DNA of 64,000 nt from contig CAJQPN010000005.1 in assembly GCA_905480195.1 (NCBI GenBank), positions 62,001 through 126,000 of the forward strand, in the 5' to 3' direction. The translations under genes were made by a program, and so were the position numbers. This stretch comes from an uncultured Acidimicrobiales bacterium (lineage in GTDB: Bacteria; Actinomycetota; Acidimicrobiia; Acidimicrobiales; Aldehydirespiratoraceae). Below the pieces are notes generated by a model. The model searched no databases. It was not told where the DNA came from and worked only from the letters and a program-made list of their open reading frames with translations. Shown in pieces: positions 44,014-51,955 of this stretch (positions within the stretch are counted from its first letter, which is position 1; each line of letters begins with the position of its first letter).

Positions 44014-44439
44014 TCAGATGACCTTGATCCCCATGGAGCGGGCGGTACCTGCGATCTGCTGCTTGGCGCCCTCGAGATCGATGGCGTTCAGATCGGGCAT
44101 CTTGAGTTCTGCGATCTCGGTGATCTGCGCGTCGGTGATGGAACCGGCAACTTCGCGACCGGGCTCGCCAGAGGCCTTCTCGAGTCCGGCGGCCTGACGG
44201 ATCAGGAACGGTGTGGGCGGAGTCTTGAGGACGAACGAGAAGGATCGGTCTTCGTAGATCGTGATGTCGACAGGAACGATCTGACCCCGCTTGTCTTCAG
44301 TCTTCGCGTTGTAGTCCTTGCAGAAGTCCATGATCGCAACACCGTGCGGACCGAGCGCGGTACCGACGGGCGGCGCAGGCGAAGCCTGCCCAGCGGGGAT
44401 CTGGATCTTGACAACAGCAGCGACCTTCTTCTTGGCCAT
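44014..44439 (-). CDS. rplK: 50S ribosomal protein L11
   Basis: A 141-residue L11/uL11 protein of the GTPase-associated centre. The N-terminal domain holds [38 protein letters not shown] with the proline pair involved in thiostrepton and RelA responses. The C-terminal RNA-binding domain ends [13 protein letters not shown]. It has the standard place after nusG. Confidence 0.98.
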   Translation of the reverse strand: MAKKKVAAVVKIQIPAGQASPAPPVGTALGPHGVAIMDFCKDYNAKTEDKRGQIVPVDITIYEDRSFSFVLKTPPTPFLIRQAAGLEKASGEPGREVAGSITDAQITEIAELKMPDLNAIDLEGAKQQIAGTARSMGIKVI

Positions 44440-44546
44440 GAGTGGTTCCTAGCGAGAAATGTGGACCAGCTATTCTGGGCCGGATGAGCACGCGCGCCAA
44501 CCTGCGCGCAGGGAGATTTGGCGGCATGGGCAACTGCCGCCGTGAA

Positions 44547-45332
44547 TCAGAGTCGAGCGACCTGGGCGAACTCGAGTTCGACGGGGGTTTCGCGCCCGAA
44601 GATATTGACGAGCACCTTGACCTTGAGTTGGTCCTCGTTGATCTCGATGATCTCGCCCGAGAAGTCAGCGAACGGGCCTTCCTTGACCCGCACGGTCTCG
44701 CCCATGTCGTACTCGAACATCGGCTTGGACTTTTTGGAGGCTTCCTGCGTACGGTCAGCTTCGACACCAAGGAAGCTCTCGACGTCGCGGCGCCGCATCG
44801 GCGAAGGCTTGCCCCCCTGGTTTACGAAGCCTGTGACACCCGGGGTGTTGCGAATGACGTACCACGCGTCGTCGTCAAGAGTCGTGCGGCAGAGGAGATA
44901 CCCCGGGAAGAGCTTCTTCTCGGTCATGACCTTCTTGCCGTTCTTGAACTCGGGAATTTCGCGGGTCGGGATGACGACCTCGTGGATGCGATCTTCCATG
45001 TTCATCGATGCGGTACGGGCTTCGAGATTCTGCTTGACCTTCTTTTCGTAGCCCGACTGGGTGTGGAGCACGAACCAGCGGCCCGGCCGGTCGTAGGGGC
45101 TGACGTAGCGTTCTTCTTCGGCTTCGGCGAGAAGTTCGTCTTCGTCGATGACGTCGATTTCGCCCTCGTCTGGGCCGGCAGCGTTGCCGCCGGTCCACTC
45201 GTTCGCAAGCCCTGCGCCAACGGGGGCAGCCGACCCGGCGGCTTCCGATTCGGGCGCTGATTGCTCGGCGAGGGGTTCGGCATGCTCGACGGTGTCGGCG
45301 GTTTCTTCTTCGGTGGTGGTGTCGTCAGTCAT
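44547..45332 (-). CDS. nusG: Transcription termination/antitermination protein NusG, acidic N-terminal extension
   Basis: A 261-residue NusG. The NGN domain begins only at about residue 83 (RWFVLHTQSGYEKKVKQNLEARTASMNMEDRIHEVVIPT...LFPGYLLCRTTLDDDAWYVIRNTPGVTGFV). The C-terminal KOW domain is ETVRVKEGPFADFSGEIIEINEDQLKVKVLVNIFGRETPVELEFAQVARL. The first ~80 residues are acidic and low-complexity, as in several actinobacterial NusG proteins. It overlaps the secE stop (ATGA). NusG binds RNA polymerase and couples it to Rho or the ribosome. Confidence 0.97.
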   Translation of the reverse strand: MTDDTTTEEETADTVEHAEPLAEQSAPESEAAGSAAPVGAGLANEWTGGNAAGPDEGEIDVIDEDELLAEAEEERYVSPYDRPGRWFVLHTQSGYEKKVKQNLEARTASMNMEDRIHEVVIPTREIPEFKNGKKVMTEKKLFPGYLLCRTTLDDDAWYVIRNTPGVTGFVNQGGKPSPMRRRDVESFLGVEADRTQEASKKSKPMFEYDMGETVRVKEGPFADFSGEIIEINEDQLKVKVLVNIFGRETPVELEFAQVARL

Positions 45333-45625
45333 GATTTCTGTTCGAAGAGTTCGAGAATGAAGGTCGAGAAAAGCCAGTCGAGGCCGTAGATCAGGGCGCC
45401 CATAAAGACGATGGTCGCAAGGACGACGATCGAGTAATTGACCGTCTCGTCACGGGTGGGCCAGGCGACCTTGCGGAGTTCGGTACGCACTTCGCGCAGG
45501 AACTGGCCGGCGCTGGTGCGTTCGCGGGGAGCAGGAGGCTCTTTGCGAGCGCGCACGGGTTCGCCGTCGGCGTCGATCTCGCCTTGCTTTTGGAGCATGC
45601 GCTTTTGCTGCCGGTTCATCGACAT
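45329..45625 (-). CDS. secE: Preprotein translocase subunit SecE
   Basis: A 98-residue, single-span SecE. The conserved amphipathic region is QFLREVRTELRKVAWPTRDETVNYSIVVLATIVFMGALIYGLDWLFSTFI. The ATG at 45625 (MSMNRQQKRMLQKQG) was chosen because the track start lies within tRNA-Trp. It is encoded 51 bases after tRNA-Trp, the usual tRNA-Trp-secE-nusG order. Confidence 0.95.
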   Translation of the reverse strand: MSMNRQQKRMLQKQGEIDADGEPVRARKEPPAPRERTSAGQFLREVRTELRKVAWPTRDETVNYSIVVLATIVFMGALIYGLDWLFSTFILELFEQKS

Positions 45626-45676
45626 GATGCAGATCCTTGGATGATTACGGGGCCTCGCCGGACGACGAAGCCTCCA

Positions 45677-45752
45677 TGGCAGGGGCGGAGGGACTCGAAC
45701 CCCCAACCGCCGGTTTTGGAGACCGGTGCTCTACCAATTGAGCCACGCCCCT
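45677..45752 (-). tRNA. tRNA-Trp (anticodon CCA)
   Basis: The minus strand reads AGGGGCGTGGCTCAATTGGTAGAGC, anticodon arm CCGGTCTCCAAAACCGG with CCA, T arm GGGGGTTCGAGTCCCTC and acceptor CGCCCCT. The discriminator base G and an encoded CCA end follow. It lies just upstream of secE. Confidence 0.97.
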
Positions 45753-45822
45753 GAGAACAGTCTCTGAGGCTACCACCGTGATCGGCGGGCGAAACCCGCA
45801 AGATTTGGGGAGCGGGGAGCGT

Positions 45823-46182
45823 TTAGCTGGCCAGCCGAAGAACGCGGCGGTGACGAGCTGCGAAGGCGATGACACCGGCTGCAGCGGCGAGGCCACCGAT
45901 CGTGGCTGCTGCCGCCACGGGAACCCTCACCGAAGGGCGACCGTCGACGGTGTCGAGCACAGTGAGAATCTCGCCCTCGAGTCGAGGCGAGACGATTACG
46001 GGATGTTCGGCGAGACTGCGGAGCGTGCGACGCATCCGGCGGTAGCTGGCGACTTCAGCCTGACATCGCAAGCACGACTCGACATGGGCGCCGACGGTCG
46101 GACTGAGCACGTGCTGTTCGTCGACGGCTGCGAGGTCATCGGCAACTGCGTCACAGGCCGCCGGACGGGGTTCAGACAGCAT
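45823..46182 (-). CDS. Putative zinc-binding anti-sigma factor
   Basis: A 119-residue protein. The ATG at 46182 (MLSEPRPAACDAVADDL) overlaps the sigma gene by 11 bases, indicating translational coupling. An HVESCLRC motif (Hx3CxxC) near residue 35 fits the zinc-binding anti-sigma domain. A single hydrophobic segment near the C-terminus (VPVAAAATIGGLAAAAGVIAFAA) would anchor it in the membrane with the sigma-binding part in the cytoplasm. The cognate sigma factor is the upstream gene, and the activating signal is unknown. Confidence 0.8.
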   Translation of the reverse strand: MLSEPRPAACDAVADDLAAVDEQHVLSPTVGAHVESCLRCQAEVASYRRMRRTLRSLAEHPVIVSPRLEGEILTVLDTVDGRPSVRVPVAAAATIGGLAAAAGVIAFAARHRRVLRLAS

Positions 46183-46816
46183 GGAGGTTCTCTCCTGGGA
46201 GTGGGAAGACCTGCTCGCGCAGACGCCGGCGGGCCCGATGGAGCCGCACTTTGGCGGCACTAACCGAGATGCCGAGTTCTTCGGCGATTGCCTCGTGCGG
46301 CAAGTCGTAGACGTCTCGCAACACGATCACGGAACGGAGACGAGGCGGAAGACCTTGGATAGCGGCGTCGACCGCGTGGCGGAGATCGGCCGCCTCCGCA
46401 GCTTGCACGGGATCGTTATCAGGATTGGCCTCGACGACATCGTCATCCATGAGTACCTCAGTGCGCTGCCGGCCCCTGCGAGTGTTGAAGGTGGACGCAC
46501 AGTTGGCGACGATCCGGTAGAGCCAGGTGCTGAAGCGAGCATCACCCCGAAATCGGCTGATGCTGCGATAAGCCCGGAGGTAGGCGTCTTGTACCACGTC
46601 GCATGCGTCCTCTTCGTTGCCGATGAGCCGGACAGCCAACCCGAACGCATCGCGATGGGTAAGCCTCACCAGTTCGTCGAACGCTTCGCGCTCGCCAGCA
46701 GCAGCCCGCTCGACCAAGACGGCCATGTCGGGATCAGAGGTATTGGACCCCTCAGAAGCGCCTGGGTTACGTGACAAATCTGTGACGATGTGGAGACGAC
46801 GGGGTGCTTGTGCCAT
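46172..46816 (-). CDS. ECF RNA polymerase sigma factor
   Basis: A 214-residue group 4 sigma factor. Region 2 is AFDELVRLTHRDAFGLAVRLIGNEEDACDVVQDAYLRAYRSISRFRGDARFSTWLYRIVANCASTFNTRRGRQ. Region 4 is AIQGLPPRLRSVIVLRDVYDLPHEAIAEELGISVSAAKVRLHRARRRLREQV. The ATG at 46816 has an AAAGGAG site and is preferred to the track start 8 codons upstream. It lies between tRNA-Met and the anti-sigma gene, followed by tRNA-Trp; rpmG is common in that interval in relatives. The regulon cannot be read from the sequence. Confidence 0.93.
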   Translation of the reverse strand: MAQAPRRLHIVTDLSRNPGASEGSNTSDPDMAVLVERAAAGEREAFDELVRLTHRDAFGLAVRLIGNEEDACDVVQDAYLRAYRSISRFRGDARFSTWLYRIVANCASTFNTRRGRQRTEVLMDDDVVEANPDNDPVQAAEAADLRHAVDAAIQGLPPRLRSVIVLRDVYDLPHEAIAEELGISVSAAKVRLHRARRRLREQVFPLPGENLHAV

Positions 46817-46850
46817 CGGCACCGTCTCCTTTCGGGTCACGAGAGCGTTG

Positions 46851-46924
46851 TAGCGACGGACAGATTCGAACTGTCGACCTCTCGATTATGAGTCGAGCGC
46901 TCTCACCAACTGAGCTACGTCGCC
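46851..46924 (-). tRNA. tRNA-Met (anticodon CAT, elongator type)
   Basis: The minus strand reads GGCGACGTAGCTCAGTTGGTGAGAGC, anticodon arm CTCGACTCATAATCGAG and T arm GACAGTTCGAATCTGTC. The acceptor closes with a terminal G-U pair and CCA is not encoded. A CAT anticodon could also be tRNA-Ile2, but the body resembles elongator Met. It sits next to tRNA-Thr as in other actinobacteria. Confidence 0.93.
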
Positions 46925-46952
46925 ATGGTTCGCACGGCGAGTCGAACCGACG

Positions 46953-47025
46953 AGCTCCCTGTCAGAATTGAACTGACGACCTTCTCCTTACCATGGAGAC
47001 GCTCTGCCGACTGAGCTAAGGGAGC
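46953..47025 (-). tRNA. tRNA-Thr (anticodon GGT)
   Basis: The minus strand reads GCTCCCTTAGCTCAGTCGGCAGAGC, anticodon arm TCTCCATGGTAAGGAGA with GGT, T arm GTCAGTTCAATTCTGAC and acceptor AGGGAGC with discriminator T. CCA is not encoded. It lies 28 bases upstream of tRNA-Met. Confidence 0.96.
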
Positions 47026-47203
47026 AGCCTCCGAACGAGTGCTCGGAGCGACGGCAATGATGCCACGCCGTGGTCGGGTTCCCAACCCGGCTTCCAGCGT
47101 TGGCGCTGTAGCGACGAACCAACGCAGTTGATGTTTCGTACTTCCCAGTATTCTTCGAGGTTGTTCGACTCAATTTTTGTCCTTCGGAGCCGAAAGAGGT
47201 TCT

Positions 47204-48493
47204 ATGCGATTCGAGCGTCTCGTCATCGAAGCTGACGACTCCACGTTCGCGTTGGATTTTCACCCCAAGCTGACCGTCATCTCCAGTGTCGGGCAGGTGG
47301 AGCGCGAAGGGCTGATCAACGAGCTGGTCGGCAGTCTGAGTTCCAGCCGACCCGGCGTACATGCCGAGGTGGTCGCCGACAACGGCGGCCACTTCGCGAT
47401 CTTTCGGCCGCGTGGCGCCCGCCCCCTCGTCGTCGACGTCGACGCCTCTGCCGACGTCAGCGCCCGCTTCACCGACGCCGAAGGCGAAATCGATCTGCTG
47501 TCCGTCGCTGGAATGACTGCACGCGACGCAAAGCGGACCCTGCGCGTCACCAGACGTGACCTGGATGCCAGCACCCATCACGAGAAGGTCGTGCGGCGCC
47601 TCGCCAAGCTGGATCCCGACGCGTTGTGGGCCATAGCCGATGAGACACTGGCGAGCGAGCACCGCCTCGAGCAAGCCGCCACTTCGAGCGGTTCGTCTCC
47701 CGAAGACGCCACCGTCGTCAGCCGTATCGAGGAACGCCACGAGCGTTTCGAGGAGGCCCAGCGCACCGCTGAGGAATCTCGCCGTGTCTCGTTCATCGCC
47801 GGCGTGATCACGGCCCTCGCGTTAGTTCCGACTGCGATGTTCCTCGGTCAAGAACTCACGATCCTGCTGGCAATCATCGCTGTCATGATGCTCACCGCCT
47901 CGCTCGTGCGGAAATATCTCATGCTTCGGGCCCGGAAGGCGGAGGAGGCTGTTCTCGCCGAGGCAGGTGCTCAGACGTACCTCGGGTTCCACATGCAGCG
48001 TGTCAACGGGCTCATCGAGAGCCAACAAGCGCGCCAAAACCTCATCGAGGCGAAGGTCGCCCACGACGGCGCACTCGAACGTTGGGCCGAGCTTGCCGGC
48101 GACATCAGCCTCGACTGGGCGTTCGAGCATCGCGACGAGATCGAGGCTGCTGCCACCCACGTTGCCGCAGTCACCGACTCGGGAGTGTCGGCACCCCCCG
48201 ATGATGCTGACGACCTCGCTGCCTGCACCCGTGCGCTCATGCAGCGCGTCGACGACGTGCGCACGTTCGGACCCGCCGGCGAGAGCCTGCCGCTCATCAT
48301 CGACGACGCCTTCTCCGGCCTGAAAGCAGACCTGAAAGCGAAGATCCTCGGGATACTCGTACAGGTTTCGGAAAGTCAACAGGTCGTGCTGTTGACCTCA
48401 GAAGACGACGTTGCCGACTGGGCTCGCAGCGAGGCGATCCACGGCACTATGTCCATCATCGAGCCGAGCACGGTGCAGACGTCGATCCGGTGA
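47204..48493 (+). CDS. Membrane-anchored ATPase-like protein with degenerate P-loop (unrecognised family)
   Basis: A 429-residue protein starting at ATG 47204 (MRFERLVIEADDSTFALDFHPKLTVIS). The layout resembles SMC/RecF/YhaN-type ATPases. The N-terminal strand pattern normally leads into a Walker A, but here it reads ISSVGQVEREGLINELVGSL with no GKS/T. A coiled coil and two adjacent hydrophobic segments (VSFIAGVITALALVPTAMFLG, LTILLAIIAVMMLTASLV, residues about 195-240) follow, then a second coiled region. A C-terminal Walker B and D-loop-like LPLIIDDAFSGLKADLKAKIL with QQVVLLTSEDDVADWA completes it. ATP hydrolysis is doubtful. The function is unknown. It is divergent from the tRNA-Thr cluster across a 178-base gap. 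Confidence 0.7.
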   Translation: MRFERLVIEADDSTFALDFHPKLTVISSVGQVEREGLINELVGSLSSSRPGVHAEVVADNGGHFAIFRPRGARPLVVDVDASADVSARFTDAEGEIDLLSVAGMTARDAKRTLRVTRRDLDASTHHEKVVRRLAKLDPDALWAIADETLASEHRLEQAATSSGSSPEDATVVSRIEERHERFEEAQRTAEESRRVSFIAGVITALALVPTAMFLGQELTILLAIIAVMMLTASLVRKYLMLRARKAEEAVLAEAGAQTYLGFHMQRVNGLIESQQARQNLIEAKVAHDGALERWAELAGDISLDWAFEHRDEIEAAATHVAAVTDSGVSAPPDDADDLAACTRALMQRVDDVRTFGPAGESLPLIIDDAFSGLKADLKAKILGILVQVSESQQVVLLTSEDDVADWARSEAIHGTMSIIEPSTVQTSIR

Positions 48494-48582
48494 TCATCGA
48501 CATCACCGATCACACCATTTCGTAACGCCGCGCTCAACGGTCGAGCGCTGCAGCTTCGAATGGGTCCCTCTATGGTCTCTTC

Positions 48583-49353
48583 ATGCCCGATTTCGAAACG
48601 CTGGAGTGCATCGTCGATGGCCGAGTCGGCCGACTGAAGCTCAACCAACCCGAGAAACTGAACCCACTGAGCACACGGTGCCTCGAGGAGTTGGTTGCGG
48701 CTGCGAGCTGGTTCGACAGTCTCGAGGAGGTGCGCGTCGTGATCGTGCACGGCGCCGGACGAGCCTTCACCGCAGGCGCCGACCTCGCCTCGTTCGGCGG
48801 GCCGACCGGCACACTCCCCCGCGATGCCGCCGATGCCGGGCGCCGCATGGCCGAAGCGATCGAGTCGATGCAGGCGGTGACGATCGCCGCAGTTCACGGT
48901 CATTGCATCGGCGGCGGCGTCGTCTTGGCCGCGGCCTGCGACCTGCGAGTTGCCGCCGAGTCCACGAACTTCGCGATTCCTGAAGTCGACCTGGGAATTC
49001 CGCTGGCGTGGGGGGGCATCCAACGACTAGTTCGCGAGATCGGCCCGGCAGCCACTCGCGAACTCGTCATGACATGCCGGTCCTTCAGTGCCCGAGAGGC
49101 GCACACGCGGGGCATGATCAACACGGTGTCGGCCGACGACGCCTACCTGGCCGATGCCGAAGCGTTGGCGCGAGCACTCGCCAAAAAGTCTCGTCTCACC
49201 TTGCGCGCCACGCTCATGGCTGTCGACGCAGCCGCAGAAGAACTCGTGTCGACCGGGACGGCGTGGTCCGATGCCGACTCACTCGTCAATGCGCTTCACG
49301 ACGAGGAATCGCGGGCAGCCGGTGCGGCCTATCTCGCCGAACGCGGCCGCTAG
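48583..49353 (+). CDS. Enoyl-CoA hydratase/isomerase family protein
   Basis: A 256-residue crotonase-fold protein. The oxyanion-hole regions are AFTAGADLASFGG and HGHCIGGGVVLAAACDLRVA. The Glu corresponding to E164 of rat hydratase is present in FAIPEVDLGIPLAWGGIQRL. The first catalytic Glu (E144, GGGCELA in the hydratase) is Val here, so simple hydratase activity is unlikely and isomerase or another crotonase reaction is possible. The C-terminal trimerisation helix is present. Acyl-CoA metabolism is the probable setting; the substrate is unknown. Confidence 0.88.
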   Translation: MPDFETLECIVDGRVGRLKLNQPEKLNPLSTRCLEELVAAASWFDSLEEVRVVIVHGAGRAFTAGADLASFGGPTGTLPRDAADAGRRMAEAIESMQAVTIAAVHGHCIGGGVVLAAACDLRVAAESTNFAIPEVDLGIPLAWGGIQRLVREIGPAATRELVMTCRSFSAREAHTRGMINTVSADDAYLADAEALARALAKKSRLTLRATLMAVDAAAEELVSTGTAWSDADSLVNALHDEESRAAGAAYLAERGR

Positions 49354-49652
49354 AGCGGTTTCGCCTCGCTCACGTCGTACCGCACGACCTTGCGGCTGAT
49401 CAGCGCACCCAACTCCTGCATCGCATCGCGATAGGTCGACATGTGCGGAGCCCGGGCATGCGCTGCCAGCGATGCCTCGTCATCCCAGATCTCGAACAGA
49501 TGTTGCACCCCCGGCTCCTGCGTATCGTTTGAGAAGACGTAGGCCTGACAGCCGGCTTCGGCCCGCACCTCCTCCATGAGCGGGCCCTGGAGTGCAACGA
49601 CGGCGTCGAGCCTGTCCGGGTCGAATCTGAAGGTTCCGGCGACGATGAGCAT
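49350..49652 (-). CDS. Antibiotic biosynthesis monooxygenase-like (quinol monooxygenase) protein
   Basis: A 100-residue dimeric alpha-beta barrel (ABM) protein. MLIVAGTFRFDPDRLDAVVALQGPLMEEVRAEAGCQAYVFSNDTQEPGVQHLFEIWDDEASLAAHARAPHMSTYRDAM has the conserved EAGC, FEIWDDEASLAAHARAPHM pattern of YgiN/ABM proteins. Relatives oxidise quinols or polyketides without a cofactor, and many are uncharacterised. It overlaps the crotonase stop by four bases and is divergent from the MFS gene. Confidence 0.8.
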   Translation of the reverse strand: MLIVAGTFRFDPDRLDAVVALQGPLMEEVRAEAGCQAYVFSNDTQEPGVQHLFEIWDDEASLAAHARAPHMSTYRDAMQELGALISRKVVRYDVSEAKPL

Positions 49653-49683
49653 GGGCCCAGGTTCTAGTCGCCAGACTCACGGC

Positions 49684-50847
49684 GTGCTGAAGACGAATCT
49701 CGCCGCGACGCTTGCTCTGGCAGCGTTCGTCGTGCTTGGCGTGACCGATGGGGCACTCGGCCCCCTGTGGCCTTCGATGCGCGACGCGTTTGGCCGCTCT
49801 GACGGGCACTTCGGTCAAATCTTCGCCGCACTCGCCGGCGGCTACATGACGGCGTCGGTGGCGTCGGGCCATCTGACTGATCGGTTCGGCGCAACCGCCG
49901 TCATCCGAACCGGCGGCGTATCGGCAGCCGGCGCCCTCTGGTGGATCGGCATCGGCTCGAGTTGGGTCGGTGTACTGCTTGGCTTCCTCGTCCTCGGCCT
50001 CGGCAACGGTCTGCTCGACGCTTCTATCAACGCATGGGTAGCGGTCAGTCGCAGCAGCCGAGCGATGGGCCTGATTCACGGGTTCTACGGCGTCGGCGCA
50101 GTGATCGGGCCGATCTTGGCTGTTGCCTTCGTCTCCAACGGCGACCGGTGGGGGGTGCCCTTCCTCCTCCTCGGCTCGATTCAGTTGATCGTTGCGTTCG
50201 TGACGCTCGCCGCCCCTCGAGGCTTCGATCTCCCGATCGACCGGGACGACCAGACACTCTCGACCGGCACCGCCGATCCGGCTGACGCCGGCCGGCTCCT
50301 CGCCTTGCTGTTGTTCTGGTTCTTCCTTTACGTCGGGGTTGAGGTCGGAGCTGGGCATTGGAGCTTCACGTTGCTCACCGAATCCCGCGGGGTGTCCGAG
50401 ACTGCTGGTGGCTGGCTCGTCGCGGCCTACTGGGGCGGGCTCACCGTTGGTCGATTCGCCATGGCGTGGCTCGGTGATCGCATCACGCCCGAGGTGCTGA
50501 TGACCCAGGCGTCGGTACTCGGCGTCCTTGGTGCGCTCGTCTTGGCCCTCGATCCGGCCGGAGCGGGAGGCTTGGCTCTCCCCATTCTCGGGCTTGCCTT
50601 CTCGGTGATGTTCCCTGTGGTGGTCAACCGAACGCCGGTGTATCTCGGTACCCGCAATGCTGCGCGTTTCGTCGGCTACCAGTTCGCTGCCGCATCCCTT
50701 GGCGCCATCACCGTGCCCTCCCTCGTCGGCCTGCTCGCCGACCGCACGAGCGCCGAAGCCCTCGGACCGGTAGCACTCGTCACATGCATTGTGATGGCCT
50801 CGACATGGGCAACCGTTCGTGCACTCGTCAGTCGACGGGGGTCGTGA
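49684..50847 (+). CDS. MFS transporter
   Basis: About 387 residues with twelve predicted helices in two halves. The first loop has GHLTDRFGATAVIRTGG, the MFS motif A, and helix 5 has GFYGVGAVIGPILA. The opening TLALAAFVVLGVTDGALGPLWPSMRDAFG resembles the FucP/YbjJ-like branch. I prefer GTG 49684 because it gives a short cytoplasmic N-terminus and avoids overlap with the divergent gene; ATGs at 49645 and 49651 are alternatives. The substrate is unknown. Its 3' end overlaps the convergent serine-hydrolase gene by 20 bases. Confidence 0.87.
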   Translation: MLKTNLAATLALAAFVVLGVTDGALGPLWPSMRDAFGRSDGHFGQIFAALAGGYMTASVASGHLTDRFGATAVIRTGGVSAAGALWWIGIGSSWVGVLLGFLVLGLGNGLLDASINAWVAVSRSSRAMGLIHGFYGVGAVIGPILAVAFVSNGDRWGVPFLLLGSIQLIVAFVTLAAPRGFDLPIDRDDQTLSTGTADPADAGRLLALLLFWFFLYVGVEVGAGHWSFTLLTESRGVSETAGGWLVAAYWGGLTVGRFAMAWLGDRITPEVLMTQASVLGVLGALVLALDPAGAGGLALPILGLAFSVMFPVVVNRTPVYLGTRNAARFVGYQFAAASLGAITVPSLVGLLADRTSAEALGPVALVTCIVMASTWATVRALVSRRGS

Positions 50848-51955
50848 GCAGGCCGGCCTTGGTCGAGATCGCAATCGAACGACGGGCCTCGTGCAACCGG
50901 TGCCGTTCCAGGCCGTGGGTCATGAAACCGAACGACACGCCGGAGACTGGATCGGCCCAGGCCAACTGACCCCTTGCGCCGCCGTGGCCGAACGTCATCG
51001 GGCTGACGGTGTGGGCGTGGCCGCGCCCGCTGGCCCGCCCGTCGTCACCGGCAAGGATGAACGCATGGGTGCGGTTAGCCGATATGCCCATGTGATCCTC
51101 GTGGGTCTGGCGGACGATGGCGAGGGCATCTTGTTTGACCTCGGCGCGCAGGATCTCACCGTTGTCGTGAAGGATCGCCTGATACCACGAGGCGAAGCCG
51201 CTGGCAGTAGTGATTCCGCCGCCGCCAGGTTGGCCCAACGCCCGTATACCAGCATCGTTGAACGAGGTGAGCGCGTCGTCGGTGACCTCGGTGACCGGGA
51301 GCGCCACGCCGAACTGCGCCTCGTACTCGATCGGATCGACCGGTTCGCCAACGCAATACACGTCGGTGATGTCGCCCTGCTCCGCCTCCGGGATCGCGAG
51401 CCACCGGGTTTGCCCAGCCGGCTCCATCAGGCGCTCGGTGATGACGTCGGCATACGGTCGGCCCGAGACCTCCTCGATGAGATCGGCCAGGATCCAATGG
51501 GCCGACGATGGGTGATACTCGAAGCGGGTGCCTGGCTCCCAGTTCGTGTACCACGTGCCGTAGCGCTGGAGGCGAGCCGTTCGGTCGCTGGCGATCCGGG
51601 GCGCCATCGGTGCTGAAGGGAAGCCCCCTTTGTGGAGGAGGACTTGGGAGATGGTGATCCTCTCCTTGCCGTTGGTCCCGAACGTCTCAAGGATCGACGC
51701 AACGGGGTCATCGAGGTTGAAAAGGCCCTCGGCTGCGAGTTCGAGCACGGTGAGACTCACCGTCGGTTTGACTGCAGAGTACGTGTGGAACCGTTCATCC
51801 TCACGCGCCTCTCCGTACGCCTCGGCGTATACCACCTCACGTTCGAAACCGACTGCGAGCTGAAAACCTGGCAAGCGACCCTCGTCGACTTCGCGACGCG
51901 CGCGTTCGAGCAGGTCGTCAAGGCGAGACGAAACGATCCCAGCAGGGAGGTTCAT
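50828..51955 (-). CDS. Serine hydrolase of the beta-lactamase (class C/EstB) family
   Basis: A 375-residue protein. The ATG at 51955 (MNLPAGIVSSRLDDLLERARREV) overlaps the mftF stop as ATGA; the track extension of 90 residues lies in mftF. The nucleophile motif SxxK is HTYSAVKP (Ser60, Lys63), followed by the Tyr motif EYHPSSAHWILADLIEEVSG near residue 150 and a late HGGARGQLAWADP. No signal peptide is seen, so a cytoplasmic esterase or peptidase is more likely than a secreted beta-lactamase. Translational coupling to mftF suggests a role linked to mycofactocin, which is inference. Confidence 0.87.
   Translation of the reverse strand: MNLPAGIVSSRLDDLLERARREVDEGRLPGFQLAVGFEREVVYAEAYGEAREDERFHTYSAVKPTVSLTVLELAAEGLFNLDDPVASILETFGTNGKERITISQVLLHKGGFPSAPMAPRIASDRTARLQRYGTWYTNWEPGTRFEYHPSSAHWILADLIEEVSGRPYADVITERLMEPAGQTRWLAIPEAEQGDITDVYCVGEPVDPIEYEAQFGVALPVTEVTDDALTSFNDAGIRALGQPGGGGITTASGFASWYQAILHDNGEILRAEVKQDALAIVRQTHEDHMGISANRTHAFILAGDDGRASGRGHAHTVSPMTFGHGGARGQLAWADPVSGVSFGFMTHGLERHRLHEARRSIAISTKAGLLTTPVD

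Noticed and set aside
45616-45801. Minus-strand ORF covering tRNA-Trp
   Set aside because: The sequence folds as a complete tRNA-Trp with encoded CCA; the ORF is incidental.
50828-51955. Antibiotic-resistance beta-lactamase
   Set aside because: There is no signal peptide and the gene is coupled to mftF; EstB-type serine hydrolases share the same motifs.
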